From contig JBCAXJ010000010.1 of assembly GCA_038534135.1 (NCBI GenBank), forward strand, positions 40,623 to 104,622: 64,000 nucleotides of DNA, read 5' to 3'. How positions within the stretch are numbered: position 1 is the stretch's first letter; each line of letters begins with the position of its first letter. Source of the stretch: Thermohalobaculum sp038534135 (lineage in GTDB: Bacteria > Pseudomonadota > Alphaproteobacteria > Rhodobacterales > Rhodobacteraceae). The notes under the pieces are model-generated. The model was not told the DNA's origin and made no database searches. It worked only from the letters and a program-made list of their open reading frames with translations. This document shows, piece by piece, positions 43,721 through 52,577 of this stretch. The position numbers and the translations under genes are program-made.

Positions 43721-44995
43721 ATGACGACCTTTCTTGGCTGTATCGCCGATGACTTCACCGGCGCAACCGACCTTGCCGCCTTGCTCGCGCGCAGCGGCGT
43801 GCCGGTTTCGCTCAGGCTTGATCTGCCGAACAGCCCTCCGGACCCTGACGATATTGCTCCGATCGAGGTGATCGCACTGAAATGCCGGACGGCGCCTGTG
43901 GCCGAGGCGGTGTCGGAGACACGCGCAGCCCTGGCGTGGTTGCAGGAAGCAGGCGCGCAGCGGTTCTTCTGGAAGTATTGCTCAACGTTCGACAGCACGG
44001 CCGAGGGCAATATCGGCCCCGTGGCCGAGGCGCTGATGGCTGATCTCGGCACCGATCGCACAATCTATTGCCCGGCCTTTCCCGAGAATGGGCGCAGCAT
44101 TTTCATGGGTAATCTCTTCGTCGGCGAACAGCCGCTCGCCGAGAGCCCGATGAAGGACCACCCGCTCACGCCGATGCGCGACAGCAACCTCATGCGCTTG
44201 CTTGAACCTCAGGTCGCGCGGCCCGTCGGTCTCGCCAACCGTCTTACGGTTGCCGCAGGCGCAGGTCCGCTACGAGACCGGATCAGCACCCTCGCCGCCG
44301 AGGGTATTGCCCACATCGTCGTCGATGCTGTCGCCAACGAGGATCTCTACACCATCGCCCAGGCCTGTCACGACTTGCCGCTTTTGACCGGCGGCTCCGC
44401 CGTCGCCATGCCGCTGCCGGATCTCTACCGCACGGCAGGACATCTGAGCGGCGCGGCGGACGCGGCGAGCACCTCAGCGCCAGAGGGTGGAGCCATCGTG
44501 CTGTCCGGATCATGCTCGGCCATGACCCGCAAGCAGGTCGCAGCCTTCGCGGCGATCAACCCGGCCTTCAAGCTCGATCCGATCACGCTCGCCAAGGACG
44601 GCCCAGGGGCAGCGCTCGACTGGCTCGCAGAACAGGCGGACGGACAGACAACGATTATCTATGCCACCGCCGAGCCCGAGGACGTTCAAGCAGCCCAGAC
44701 CGCGCTCGGTACCGCAAAAGCCGGAGAGGTCGTGGAACAGGCGCTCGCCGAACTCGCCATTGCCGCGCGGGACCGCGGCACAAGGCGCTTTGTGGTGGCA
44801 GGCGGCGAGACCTCCGGCGCTGTCTCGAAGGCTCTGCAAGTCACGCGTCTTGGTATCGGGCGCGAGATCGCGCCTGGCGTGCCCTGGACGTTCACCACTT
44901 CCGGCAGCACTTCGATCGCCCTCACACTCAAGTCCGGCAATTTCGGCGGGCCGGAGTTCTTCGCCGAAGCCCTCGCCCTGCTCGACCAGCCATGA
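43721..44995 (+). CDS. otnK: 3-oxo-tetronate kinase (four-carbon acid sugar kinase)
   Basis: Phosphorylates 3-oxo-tetronates in the breakdown of four-carbon sugar acids (threonate/erythronate type). 424 residues: an N-terminal domain starting CIADDFTGATDLAALLARSG (the family signature DDFTGA), KYCSTFDSTAEGNIGP substrate loop, and a C-terminal nucleotide-binding domain with VLSGSCSAMTRKQ and VVAGGETSGAV. It overlaps otnC by 4 nt, the standard otnK-otnC pairing. Confidence 0.92.
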   Translation: MTTFLGCIADDFTGATDLAALLARSGVPVSLRLDLPNSPPDPDDIAPIEVIALKCRTAPVAEAVSETRAALAWLQEAGAQRFFWKYCSTFDSTAEGNIGPVAEALMADLGTDRTIYCPAFPENGRSIFMGNLFVGEQPLAESPMKDHPLTPMRDSNLMRLLEPQVARPVGLANRLTVAAGAGPLRDRISTLAAEGIAHIVVDAVANEDLYTIAQACHDLPLLTGGSAVAMPLPDLYRTAGHLSGAADAASTSAPEGGAIVLSGSCSAMTRKQVAAFAAINPAFKLDPITLAKDGPGAALDWLAEQADGQTTIIYATAEPEDVQAAQTALGTAKAGEVVEQALAELAIAARDRGTRRFVVAGGETSGAVSKALQVTRLGIGREIAPGVPWTFTTSGSTSIALTLKSGNFGGPEFFAEALALLDQP

Positions 44996-45642
44996 CCGAC
45001 GAGGTCTGCCTGCGCGAACAGATCTGTCTGCTCGCCAAGTCGATGTTCGATCGCGGCCTGACCATGGGCTCGTCCGGCAACATCTCGGTCCGTCTGCCCG
45101 ATGGGCGGTTCATCGTGACACCGACCGGGTCCTGCTTCGGCCGCCTGGACCCCGCGCACCTGTCCATGATGGATGCCGACATGGGCCATCTCAGCGGCGA
45201 CAAGCCGACCAAGGAGGTCCCGCTCCATTCGGCTTTCTATGAAACCCGCCCGCGCCAGACCGGCGCCGTCGTGCACCTGCACTCCTGCCACTCGGTCGCG
45301 CTCTCGCTCCTGCCGGATGTCGACCCGGACAACATGCTGCCGCCACTGACCGCTTACGGCGTGATGAAGCTCGGCAAGGTCGCGATGCTCCCCTACTTCA
45401 TGCCCGGCGACCCGGCGATGGGCGATGCGATCAAGGGGCTTGCCGGCAAACGCTCCGCCGTCGTGCTGGCCCACCACGGCCCCGTCGTCGCGGGCAAGGA
45501 CCTGGAAGCCGCCTGCTACGCCATGGAAGAGCTTGAGGAGACCGCCAAGCTCACCCTGATGACCCGCAGCCTGTCGCCAACGCTGCTCACGGACGCGCAG
45601 ATCCAGGGCCTTGTGCGGAAATTCGACGTTGAGTGGGATTGA
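44992..45642 (+). CDS. otnC: 3-oxo-tetronate 4-phosphate decarboxylase (class II aldolase family)
   Basis: Decarboxylates the OtnK product to dihydroxyacetone phosphate. From ATG 44992 it is 216 residues of the class II aldolase/adducin fold: GSSGNISVRLPDGRFIVTPTG, metal-binding VVHLHSCHS and a further His in LAHHGPVVAG. It is translationally coupled to otnK. The otnI isomerase and dehydrogenase of the full pathway are not in the window; the IlvD/Edd-type dehydratase 4 kb downstream may feed a related route. Confidence 0.92.
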   Translation: MTDEVCLREQICLLAKSMFDRGLTMGSSGNISVRLPDGRFIVTPTGSCFGRLDPAHLSMMDADMGHLSGDKPTKEVPLHSAFYETRPRQTGAVVHLHSCHSVALSLLPDVDPDNMLPPLTAYGVMKLGKVAMLPYFMPGDPAMGDAIKGLAGKRSAVVLAHHGPVVAGKDLEAACYAMEELEETAKLTLMTRSLSPTLLTDAQIQGLVRKFDVEWD

Positions 45643-45706
45643 CATCGCGCCACTCCCTTGCCACCCGACGCGCCCGGATTACTTCGTCCATCACTGGGAG
45701 GCGACA

Positions 45707-46246
45707 ATGACCGAAACCAAGGCGGGCCAGACCGAACTCTATGCCCTGTTCGACCGCCACGGCATTGGCTACACGCACAACACGCACCCGCCCTTACATA
45801 CGGTTGAGGAATCCAAGGAACTGCGCGGCGACCTACCGGGCGCGCACGTTAAAAACATGTTCCTCAAGGACAAAAAAAGCCAGCTCTGGCTGGTGACCTG
45901 CCTGGAGTACCGCAAGATCCGCATTCGCGACCTGGAAAAGCAGATTGGCGCCACAAAAGCCAGCTTTGGCAAGCCAGACTTGCTGTGGGACGCGCTGGGC
46001 ATCCGGCCAGGTGCGGTCTCGCCCTTCGGGCTGATCAACGATCCCGATCACAGTGTCCGCGTCGTGCTCGACCAGCAGATGCTCGAGATCGACCCGATCA
46101 ATGCGCATCCGCTGCACAACGAGGCCACAACCACATTGCCGCGTGCCGACTTCATGCGGTTCTTCGAGATCACCGGACACGCGCCGATCATCGTCGACTT
46201 CGACGCGCTTGAGGAGATGGAACGTGCACGGCGGGACGCGGCCTGA
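45707..46246 (+). CDS. YbaK/ProX-type aminoacyl-tRNA editing protein
   Basis: A 179-residue trans-editing hydrolase that clears mischarged tRNA, most like ProX/PrdX (alanyl-tRNA-Pro deacylase). ATG 45707 follows GGGAGG. Typical features are THNTHPPLHTVEES at about 20, the catalytic Lys in HVKNMFLKDKKSQLWLV, and RPGAVSPFGLINDPDHSVRVVLD, with FRR-like residues late. It stands alone between otnC and the thioredoxin operon. Confidence 0.9.
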   Translation: MTETKAGQTELYALFDRHGIGYTHNTHPPLHTVEESKELRGDLPGAHVKNMFLKDKKSQLWLVTCLEYRKIRIRDLEKQIGATKASFGKPDLLWDALGIRPGAVSPFGLINDPDHSVRVVLDQQMLEIDPINAHPLHNEATTTLPRADFMRFFEITGHAPIIVDFDALEEMERARRDAA

Positions 46247-46329
46247 CGGTCCGAAAACCGCCACATCAATTGCACAGAACGTCCTGAGGCTCTATCTGGA
46301 AGCCGAAAAAACAGGACCATGGGGATAAC

Positions 46330-47241
46330 ATGATTGAACTGGGCACCTCGTCGGACGCCTCCGCCGCCTCGGGCGGCGGCGTGATGGACACGACCGACGC
46401 TACGTTTGTGAAGGACGTGATCGAAACCTCGCGCGAGACACCCGTTGTCGTCGACTTCTGGGCGCCGTGGTGCGGCCCGTGCAAAACGCTGGGCCCGATG
46501 CTGGAACAAGAAGTCGCGGCGACCAACGGCAAGGTCCGGATGGTCAAGGTCGACGTCGACAAGAACCAGATGATCGCGGCACAATTGCGTGTCCAGTCGA
46601 TCCCAGCAGTCTTCGGCTTTGTCGACGGCCAGCCTGTCGATGCGTTCATGGGTGCGGTCAGCCCGGCCGAGGTCAAGGACTTCGTGCAACGCCTTGCCAA
46701 GGGTGCCGGGACAGGCGCACTGGACGAAGCCCTGGATGCCGCCGAAGAGATGCTCGAACAGGGCGCCCTTGCCGAAGCCGCGCAGACCTTCGCGGCCATC
46801 CTGGGTGAAGATCCCGAGAACCCGCGTGCCATGGGCGGGATGATCCGGGCGACCGTGGCCGCGGGCGACATCGAGCGCGCGCGCACGATGCTCGAGCAAG
46901 TCCCCGCCAGCATCACAGACGACCCGGCAATCGCCGCCGCGCGCGGGGCGGTCGAATTGGCCACTCAGGCCGAGGACGCGGGCGAAACCGCCGACTTGCG
47001 CGCGGCCATAGACGCCGACCCGAACAACCATAAGGCCCGGTTCGACCTCTCGGTGGCGCTCGCGGCGAGCGGTGACAACGAAAGTGCGATCGAAGAACTG
47101 CTCGAGCTGTTTCGCCGTGACCGCGAATGGAACGACAGCGCTGCCAAGGAACAACTCATGACCCTTTTCGACACGCTCGGGCCGAAAGACCCGCTGGCCC
47201 TCAAAGGCCGCCGGCGCCTTTCCTCGATGATTTTCGCGTGA
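46330..47241 (+). CDS. Thioredoxin-domain co-chaperone (CnoX/YbbN-like)
   Basis: A 303-residue protein with an N-terminal thioredoxin domain whose redox site WCGPC (Cys48, Cys51) is intact, unlike E. coli CnoX, followed by TPR-like helical repeats (about 130-300: ALAEAAQTFAAILGEDPENPRAMGG, then DPNNHKARFDLSVALAASGD). The family protects substrates from oxidation and passes them to GroEL or DnaK. It leads an operon with a LON-domain protein and a Trm112-like protein, a set I know as conserved in Rhodobacterales. Confidence 0.92.
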   Translation: MIELGTSSDASAASGGGVMDTTDATFVKDVIETSRETPVVVDFWAPWCGPCKTLGPMLEQEVAATNGKVRMVKVDVDKNQMIAAQLRVQSIPAVFGFVDGQPVDAFMGAVSPAEVKDFVQRLAKGAGTGALDEALDAAEEMLEQGALAEAAQTFAAILGEDPENPRAMGGMIRATVAAGDIERARTMLEQVPASITDDPAIAAARGAVELATQAEDAGETADLRAAIDADPNNHKARFDLSVALAASGDNESAIEELLELFRRDREWNDSAAKEQLMTLFDTLGPKDPLALKGRRRLSSMIFA

Positions 47242-47246
47242 ACTTG

Positions 47247-47897
47247 ATGGCGCGCCGGTTCTCGCTCGCGGACCTGCCGGACACCATTCCGGTCTTCCCG
47301 CTACCCGGCGCGCTGATCCTGCCGCGTGGCCGCCTGCCGCTCAACATATTCGAGCCGCGCTACCTCGCGATGCTCGACGACGCACTGAAAAGCGACAACC
47401 GGCTGATCGGCATGGTGCAACCTTACGAGGACAACGCGGCGCCCTCGCGGCTGCACTCGATTGGCTGTGCCGGGCGCGTGACCTCGCTCAGCGAGACCGA
47501 GGACGGGCGCTACCTGATCGTTCTGACCGGCGTCTCACGCTTCCGGATGGTCAAGGAAATCGAGGGTTTCACGCCCTTTCGCCGGGTCGAGGCGGCGTGG
47601 GGTGATTTCTCGCGCGATCTGGATGGCCGGGAAGACCTGGACGACTGGGACCGCGAGGCCTTCCTCGGCTTGCTCAAACGCTACTTCGACGTCGCCAATC
47701 TTAGCTCCGACTGGGATTCGATGCGCGACGCTGATTGCGAGATGCTGCTAAACTCGCTCTCGATGATGTGCCCGTTCGCTACCGAGGAAAAGCAGGCCCT
47801 GCTCGAAGCGCCCAGGCTGACCGACCGGGCCGAAACCCTGGCGGCCCTGATGCAGTTCGCCATCGCCGAAAGCGGCGGCAGCCGGGGCGTGCAATGA
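47247..47897 (+). CDS. LON N-terminal (substrate-binding) domain protein
   Basis: About 216 residues comprising only the LON N-domain, with no ATPase or protease part. The segment IPVFPLPGALILPRGRLPLNIFEPRYLAMLDD is diagnostic. ATG 47247 is listed; GTG 47238, overlapping the previous stop by 4 nt, is an equally good start. It overlaps the next gene by 4 nt. Probably a substrate adaptor acting with the thioredoxin co-chaperone; inference from context. Confidence 0.88.
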   Translation: MARRFSLADLPDTIPVFPLPGALILPRGRLPLNIFEPRYLAMLDDALKSDNRLIGMVQPYEDNAAPSRLHSIGCAGRVTSLSETEDGRYLIVLTGVSRFRMVKEIEGFTPFRRVEAAWGDFSRDLDGREDLDDWDREAFLGLLKRYFDVANLSSDWDSMRDADCEMLLNSLSMMCPFATEEKQALLEAPRLTDRAETLAALMQFAIAESGGSRGVQ

Positions 47898-48112
47898 CGG
47901 GCGACGACGGGACTGAAAGCTATCAACCGGCGTCGACGCCGCCGACAAGCCCGCGCCTGCTGGAAACGTTGGTCTGCCCGTCGACCGGAGGCCGCCTGAT
48001 CTACGATGCCGAACGCCAGGAATTGCTCTCGAAGTCGGCCAACCTCGCCTACCCGATCCGCCAGGGCATCCCGATCATGCTCGTCGACGAGGCCCGTACG
48101 CTCGAGGACTGA
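47894..48112 (+). CDS. Trm112/UPF0434 family protein
   Basis: A 72-residue protein overlapping the LON-domain gene by 4 nt. The core LLETLVCPSTGGRLIYDAERQELLS and AYPIRQGIPIMLVDEAR matches the Trm112 family, whose eukaryotic members activate methyltransferases. The zinc-binding second Cys pair is lost: only CPSTGG remains where CP-x-CxG occurs in others. It is the last gene of its operon. Confidence 0.9.
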   Translation: MTGDDGTESYQPASTPPTSPRLLETLVCPSTGGRLIYDAERQELLSKSANLAYPIRQGIPIMLVDEARTLED

Positions 48113-48124
48113 ACCGACTGCCGG

Positions 48125-48451
48125 TCATTCCGCCCGGCGCCCATCATTGATGAACTCGGCGACGATCGCTGCCATATAAGTGCGCAGGATCATGTTCATC
48201 CAGCGCTGATAGCCGCGTCCCAGCCACCGGTACCAGTCGGCCATGTCCTGATCCAGGCTCAGCGTCATCTTGGTCTTGCGCACCTTCGTTGGCGTGTCCT
48301 TGTGCAGATGGAACCATTCCGCCGGTACGGTTTCACGCGCCTTCTGACGCACCCTGTACTGACGATGAAACTCCCGGATCTCGTCCAGACCTTGGTTGAA
48401 TTCTTTCAGGTCGTCTGCTGTTACGCCTGGCTTTCCATCACCCAACGCCAT
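48125..48451 (-). CDS. BrnA-like antitoxin without adjacent BrnT toxin
   Basis: A 108-residue protein from ATG 48451 (GGAGGG 5 nt upstream). The C-terminal half, KTKMTLSLDQDMADWYRWLGRGYQRWMNMILRTYM (key elements LDxDMxxWYRxLGRGYQ and NMILRTY), is the BrnA ribbon-helix-helix domain; the N-terminal half is charged and helical. BrnA normally follows brnT and represses the operon, but no BrnT-like frame is present on either side. It may be a stand-alone RHH regulator or an orphan antitoxin. Operator-like repeats lie upstream. Confidence 0.78.
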   Translation of the reverse strand: MALGDGKPGVTADDLKEFNQGLDEIREFHRQYRVRQKARETVPAEWFHLHKDTPTKVRKTKMTLSLDQDMADWYRWLGRGYQRWMNMILRTYMAAIVAEFINDGRRAE

Positions 48452-48535
48452 CACACCCTCCACTTGCGTCCCGGCGCTGAGGTATCGGGCATTTAGCTTA
48501 AATTTTCGTTATCCCGCCCAGGTCGAGTTCGCGTT

Positions 48536-48602
48536 GTTACCGATGCGGTACGCCGTAGGTATGCGTTGCACTACCATTGCACTACGTTTGCGTTACCGAT
48601 GC
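48536..48602. promoter_or_regulatory. Operator-like direct repeats upstream of the BrnA-like gene
   Basis: Two kinds of perfect direct repeat: GTTACCGATGC at 48536-48546 and 48592-48602 (56 bp apart), and TTGCACTAC at 48566-48574 and 48577-48585 (11 bp apart, one helical turn). An AT-rich stretch at about 48493-48515 between them and the gene could hold the promoter. The spacing suits cooperative binding by a ribbon-helix-helix repressor such as the downstream gene product. Confidence 0.5.
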
Positions 48603-48632
48603 ACCCATGCCCGGATAACAGCGTTAGGGGCG

Positions 48633-49409
48633 TCAGTTGTTCCAGGTCCAGGCGCGCAGACGGAAGTCATTATCGCCCGATCTATCCGCGCCGCGCAGCA
48701 GGAAGATCGAGTGGTGCGCCATGTTCAACCCACCGCGCTCGGCATGCATTTTCTCTGCGATTTCACGGTCATAGACGCTGGTGGTCGGCATCATCCGCAT
48801 GGTCATGCCCCGGCGCGGATGGGGTGAGCGGTTCTCCTCGGACCCGTGCGCGATGTAGACATCGTGCAACGCCATCTGACCGGCCTCGAGAATCAGATCC
48901 TCAGCCTGAGAGACATCGTACTCGTCGGACCTAAGCTCTTGATTCAACGTGTAATTCGGATCATCCTTCTGGTCATGCGCCATCAGGCGGTTGGTCCTGT
49001 GACTGCCCGGAATGTATTGCAGTGGCCCATTTTCGGGGGTGCAATCGTCGATCGCAATCCAGACGGTGCACGTCGCCAGAGGACGGATCGGCCAGTATTG
49101 CCCGTCCTGATGCCACGGCGTCTTCTTGCCATTCAGCGCTGGCTTGGCGAAAAAACTCATATTCCACAGGCAGATATCCGATCCGATCAACTGCTCGACC
49201 ATGTCCAGGATGTTCGGATCACGGGCATAGTTCAGAAACCCCAGATCGTAGCTCAGCAACACAGACGCATTGTCGCGAAACTCCGGGTGCCGCGCGAGCA
49301 AGTCACTGTGGCGGTTGCGAATTTCCTGTAGCTGGGCGTCCGGCAACCGATAGCCCGGCACCACGTAGCCTTTGGCATGATAGGCTTCGATCTGTGACTG
49401 GCTGAGCAT
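48633..49409 (-). CDS. Phytanoyl-CoA dioxygenase (PhyH) family protein
   Basis: A 258-residue Fe(II)/2-oxoglutarate oxygenase. The metal triad is HQDGQYW (His, Asp) at about residue 98 and a distal His in LHDVYIAHGSEENRS, with the 2-oxoglutarate-binding Arg following in HPRRGMTMR. The PhyH opening EAYHAKGYVVPGYRL is present. It lies 24 nt downstream of the sugar-acid dehydratase on the same strand and may be co-transcribed. The substrate is unknown; ectoine- or alkyl-type hydroxylation and halogenation occur in this broad family. Confidence 0.88.
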   Translation of the reverse strand: MLSQSQIEAYHAKGYVVPGYRLPDAQLQEIRNRHSDLLARHPEFRDNASVLLSYDLGFLNYARDPNILDMVEQLIGSDICLWNMSFFAKPALNGKKTPWHQDGQYWPIRPLATCTVWIAIDDCTPENGPLQYIPGSHRTNRLMAHDQKDDPNYTLNQELRSDEYDVSQAEDLILEAGQMALHDVYIAHGSEENRSPHPRRGMTMRMMPTTSVYDREIAEKMHAERGGLNMAHHSIFLLRGADRSGDNDFRLRAWTWNN

Positions 49410-49433
49410 GATCTCTCCAATCTTAGGAAAATT

Positions 49434-51158
49434 TTAGCTGTTCGGTGCTATCTCGGTCATCGGCGGTTGGCAAAAGGCGAAGTCGACCCCGTCTTCGGCT
49501 TGCAGGACTTCATCGAGATACAATCTGCGGTATCCACGCGCCGTACCCGTCGCGTGATCCGGAACATCGGCTGACCGGGCCGCAAGCTCGGCCTCCGGCA
49601 CCAGCAGGTCCAGCCGCCGGTTTGGCACATCCAGCCGGATCAGGTCACCCGTACGCGCCAGGCCCAACGGACCATCGCCCACGGATTCCGGGCTGACATG
49701 CAACACGATGGTGCCCGAAGCCGTGCCCGACATGCGCCCGTCCGAGATCCGGACCATGTCCTTTACCCCCTGACGCGCCAGCTTTTTCGGGATCGGGATC
49801 AGGCCCGCCTCCGGCATCCCGGGCGCCCCTTTCGGACCGATGTTCTGCAAGACCAGGACGTCATCAGCCGCCACATCCAGATCCGGGTCATCCAACCGGT
49901 TCGCCAGATCCTCCAATCCAGCGAACACGACGGCGCGCCCTTCGTGTACCATCAGTTCGGACGAGGCCGCCGACTGTTTGATGATCGCCCCGTTGGGTGC
50001 CAACGAACCTTTCAGCAGCGCCAGCCCACCTTCTGGATAGATCGGGTTCGACCGCGTTCGCACTACATCCTGAGGCCAATCGGGAATGTTCTGATCCAGC
50101 ACCTCACCCAGCGTCCGGCCATCGACCCTCGGCGCGTCCAGATGCAGCAAATCCCTGATTTCATGCAGAATTCTGACCAACCCTCCGGCGGCTTCCAGAT
50201 CTTGCATGTAGTGCGAGCCAGAAGGTTTCAGGTTCACCAGCACCGGCGTCTCACGCGCCATGCGATCCACCGCTTCCAGATCGATCCGGATCCCCAACCG
50301 CCCGGCAATTGCCGTAAGGTGAATGATCCCGTTGGTCGAGCCGCCAATGGCCAGCAGAACGCGCAGGGCATTCTCGATCGCCCGGCGATCCATGATGTCT
50401 GTCGGGCGGACACCCTCCGCCGCGAGCCGTACAGCCTGACGACCGGTGTCCTCGGCAATGCGGCGACGTTCGGCGCTCACGGCAGGCGCGCAGGCCGAGC
50501 CTGGCAGCGCGATCCCCAACGCCTCGGCGATCAGCGCCATGGTCGAGGCTGTGCCCATCACCGAGCACGTGCCCACGCCCGGCACAAGCTGCTCATTGAC
50601 CTCGGCAATCTCGGTCTCATCGACCTCATCCGCACGGAAAGCAGCCCAGAACCGGCGGCAGTCCGTGCAAGCGCCAACGACACCTCCCCGATGCGAACCC
50701 GTCAGCATTGGCCCCGTCACAAGCTGGATCGCGGGCACATTGGCCGAGGCGGCGCCCATCAACTGCGCCGGTACGGTCTTGTCACAGCCGCCGATCAAAA
50801 CAACCGCATCCATGGGCTGGGCGCGGATCATCTCCTCGGTGTCCATCGACATCAGGTTGCGCAGATACATCGACGTCGGATGCGAAAAGCTCTCATGCAA
50901 AGAGATCGTCGGGAATGGCACCGCCAAACCACCTGCCATCTGTACTCCGCGCGTCACCGCCGCGATCAGGTCAGGCATGTTGCCATGGCAAGCATTGTAA
51001 CCCGAGCCGGTGTCAGCAATGCCGATCACGGGGCGCGACAGCGAGTCTTCGGAATAGCCCATGCCCTTGATGAAGGCGCGGCGCAGGAAGCGCGAGAACC
51101 CGGCGTCGCCATAGGACGTCAGGCCCTTATCCATACCTTTGTTGCTGCGTTCAGCCAT
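49434..51158 (-). CDS. IlvD/Edd family dehydratase (sugar-acid dehydratase type)
   Basis: Fe-S dehydratase of 574 residues from ATG 51158. Cluster and metal ligands appear in YNACHGNM, IGGCDKTVPAQLMG and GACTDCRRFW; SVMGTASTMALIAEALG and IGGSTNGIIHLTAIAGRLG are family hallmarks. The C-terminal half has RISDGRMSGTASGTIVLHVSPE. The CTDCRRFW form is closer to arabonate/xylonate-type sugar-acid dehydratases than to IlvD of branched-chain synthesis. With OtnK/OtnC nearby, a role in sugar-acid catabolism is likely but not proven. Confidence 0.88.
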   Translation of the reverse strand: MAERSNKGMDKGLTSYGDAGFSRFLRRAFIKGMGYSEDSLSRPVIGIADTGSGYNACHGNMPDLIAAVTRGVQMAGGLAVPFPTISLHESFSHPTSMYLRNLMSMDTEEMIRAQPMDAVVLIGGCDKTVPAQLMGAASANVPAIQLVTGPMLTGSHRGGVVGACTDCRRFWAAFRADEVDETEIAEVNEQLVPGVGTCSVMGTASTMALIAEALGIALPGSACAPAVSAERRRIAEDTGRQAVRLAAEGVRPTDIMDRRAIENALRVLLAIGGSTNGIIHLTAIAGRLGIRIDLEAVDRMARETPVLVNLKPSGSHYMQDLEAAGGLVRILHEIRDLLHLDAPRVDGRTLGEVLDQNIPDWPQDVVRTRSNPIYPEGGLALLKGSLAPNGAIIKQSAASSELMVHEGRAVVFAGLEDLANRLDDPDLDVAADDVLVLQNIGPKGAPGMPEAGLIPIPKKLARQGVKDMVRISDGRMSGTASGTIVLHVSPESVGDGPLGLARTGDLIRLDVPNRRLDLLVPEAELAARSADVPDHATGTARGYRRLYLDEVLQAEDGVDFAFCQPPMTEIAPNS

Positions 51159-51208
51159 GGCACGAGCCTGCCGCGCCCCTGCGCGCCAGGCAAACCAGCA
51201 GGCTGATA

Positions 51209-51805
51209 TCAGGCTGGATCTTCGATGAAGAACTTGTTCGGGTCGATCTGCACGTTCCGGCGGATCTCGCTCAGCGCGACCGTCGTGGCCAAACCTTGTG
51301 CATCCTCGACGATCCACTGCGTCAGCTCCAGCGGATTGTCGTTGAAGACCATGGTGATCGAGCCTTGCTCCGACGCATCCGGGTCAACGGCGACGATCCG
51401 CAGCTGTCCAGCACTGCGTTCGATGCGCTGGATCGCACCTTCGTCGCGAAGGTTCACGCGGTCGCGCAGCAGCAGGTCGAGCGGCGTCTCGCTCAGCGGG
51501 AACCGGTCCAACGTGTTGTCCAGAGTGTCGTAGACACCGACCCAGAATCCGTCAGCGACAATCAGCGCCGGGTTCGGCGGGCGATACTCGAACCGGATCC
51601 GACCGGGACGGCGCATGAAGAACAGACCCTCGGACAGGTCGCCATCCGGTCCAATCTGCACGAACGAGCCCTGCATGGTCCCAATTCCATTCAGATAGTT
51701 CGAGATGCGGGTCAGATCAGCGGGATTGGCCTGCGCGAAGGCCTGCGGCGCTGACAACAAGGCAAGTGCGCTGATGCCTGTGGTCATCAGATTGCGTCTG
51801 TTCAT
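51209..51805 (-). CDS. lolA: Outer-membrane lipoprotein chaperone LolA
   Basis: Periplasmic carrier of lipoproteins from LolCDE to the outer membrane. From ATG 51805 (AGGAG upstream) it is 198 residues with a signal peptide to about residue 24 (QAFAQANP) and the LolA beta-barrel: YLNGIGTMQGSFVQ, GLFFMRRPGRIRFEY and DNPLELTQWIVEDAQG. It lies on the same strand as ftsK, which is upstream, but the divergent LysM gene is between them. Confidence 0.92.
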   Translation of the reverse strand: MNRRNLMTTGISALALLSAPQAFAQANPADLTRISNYLNGIGTMQGSFVQIGPDGDLSEGLFFMRRPGRIRFEYRPPNPALIVADGFWVGVYDTLDNTLDRFPLSETPLDLLLRDRVNLRDEGAIQRIERSAGQLRIVAVDPDASEQGSITMVFNDNPLELTQWIVEDAQGLATTVALSEIRRNVQIDPNKFFIEDPA

Positions 51806-52064
51806 GGCCCGTCTCCTCACAAAATCCTGTCAAACCAAGGGCGATATCCGCCGCTTTGCCCGCATCCAACGCACGCGACGCGCTGCTCCGTTGATAGTGG
51901 CGCACCAACGCCCTGACAAGCGCGTGAGGTTCGTTGCAAGCATCGCCACAACGCTGCCCAAATTGGCCGAGCGGTCCGCAATTCGTCCCAACCTCGCCCC
52001 GCGATCGGCACGGAGCGGTCGATTCGCTCTCTCAAGAGAGGCTCCAACAGGGGAGGACACCAAC

Positions 52065-52568
52065 ATGCTCACAGTCACGCCGACATTTCCGCGCGCCATC
52101 CCGGCCGCTCTTATGCTTGCCATTGCCGGATACTTTGGTGCTGCGCCGCAACAGGCATCCGCGGTCGAGCGTTGTGAGGCGCGCTATACCGTGCAGTCCG
52201 GCGACACCCTCTCGCGCATCGCTCAGCGTTGCGGAACGAGCGTGCAGGATATCATCTCTGCCAACTCCAAGATCAAGAATGCGACCCAGATCCGGGTTGG
52301 TTGGGACCTGAAGATGCCCGGGACGCCGGTCGCCACCGCTGCAAAAGTACAGGTCGTCAGCCCGGACCCGCAGGAACTTAGAGGTCAAATTTCCAACGGG
52401 CGCTGGTGCGCGCAACTCGTGGCCAATGACGGCACGATCTATGGGCTTGTCGGTCGCGGAGGGATCTTCCGCAGCGGCGCAAAAGTCACGGTGCGCGGAC
52501 ACACCGTCGACGACGCGCAATGCAACACGGATCAGACGTTCGTCGTCACCGAGCTAGAGAAACACTGA
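52065..52568 (+). CDS. Secreted LysM-domain protein
   Basis: 167 residues from ATG 52065 (GGGGAGGA upstream). A signal peptide covers about residues 1-35 (PQQASAVERC). One LysM domain spans about 43-87 (YTVQSGDTLSRIAQRCGTSVQDIISANSKI), binding peptidoglycan sugars; the C-terminal part (RGQISNGRWCAQLVANDGTIYGLVGRGG) is a small beta domain with a Cys pair. It is placed between lolA and ftsK on the opposite strand. About 240 nt upstream hold no gene. Confidence 0.85.
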   Translation: MLTVTPTFPRAIPAALMLAIAGYFGAAPQQASAVERCEARYTVQSGDTLSRIAQRCGTSVQDIISANSKIKNATQIRVGWDLKMPGTPVATAAKVQVVSPDPQELRGQISNGRWCAQLVANDGTIYGLVGRGGIFRSGAKVTVRGHTVDDAQCNTDQTFVVTELEKH

Positions 52569-52577
52569 AGCGGGGCG

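Noticed and set aside
52065..52568. LysM protein as a phage endolysin
   Set aside because: It has a Sec signal and a single LysM with no hydrolase domain, and the flanks are core genes.
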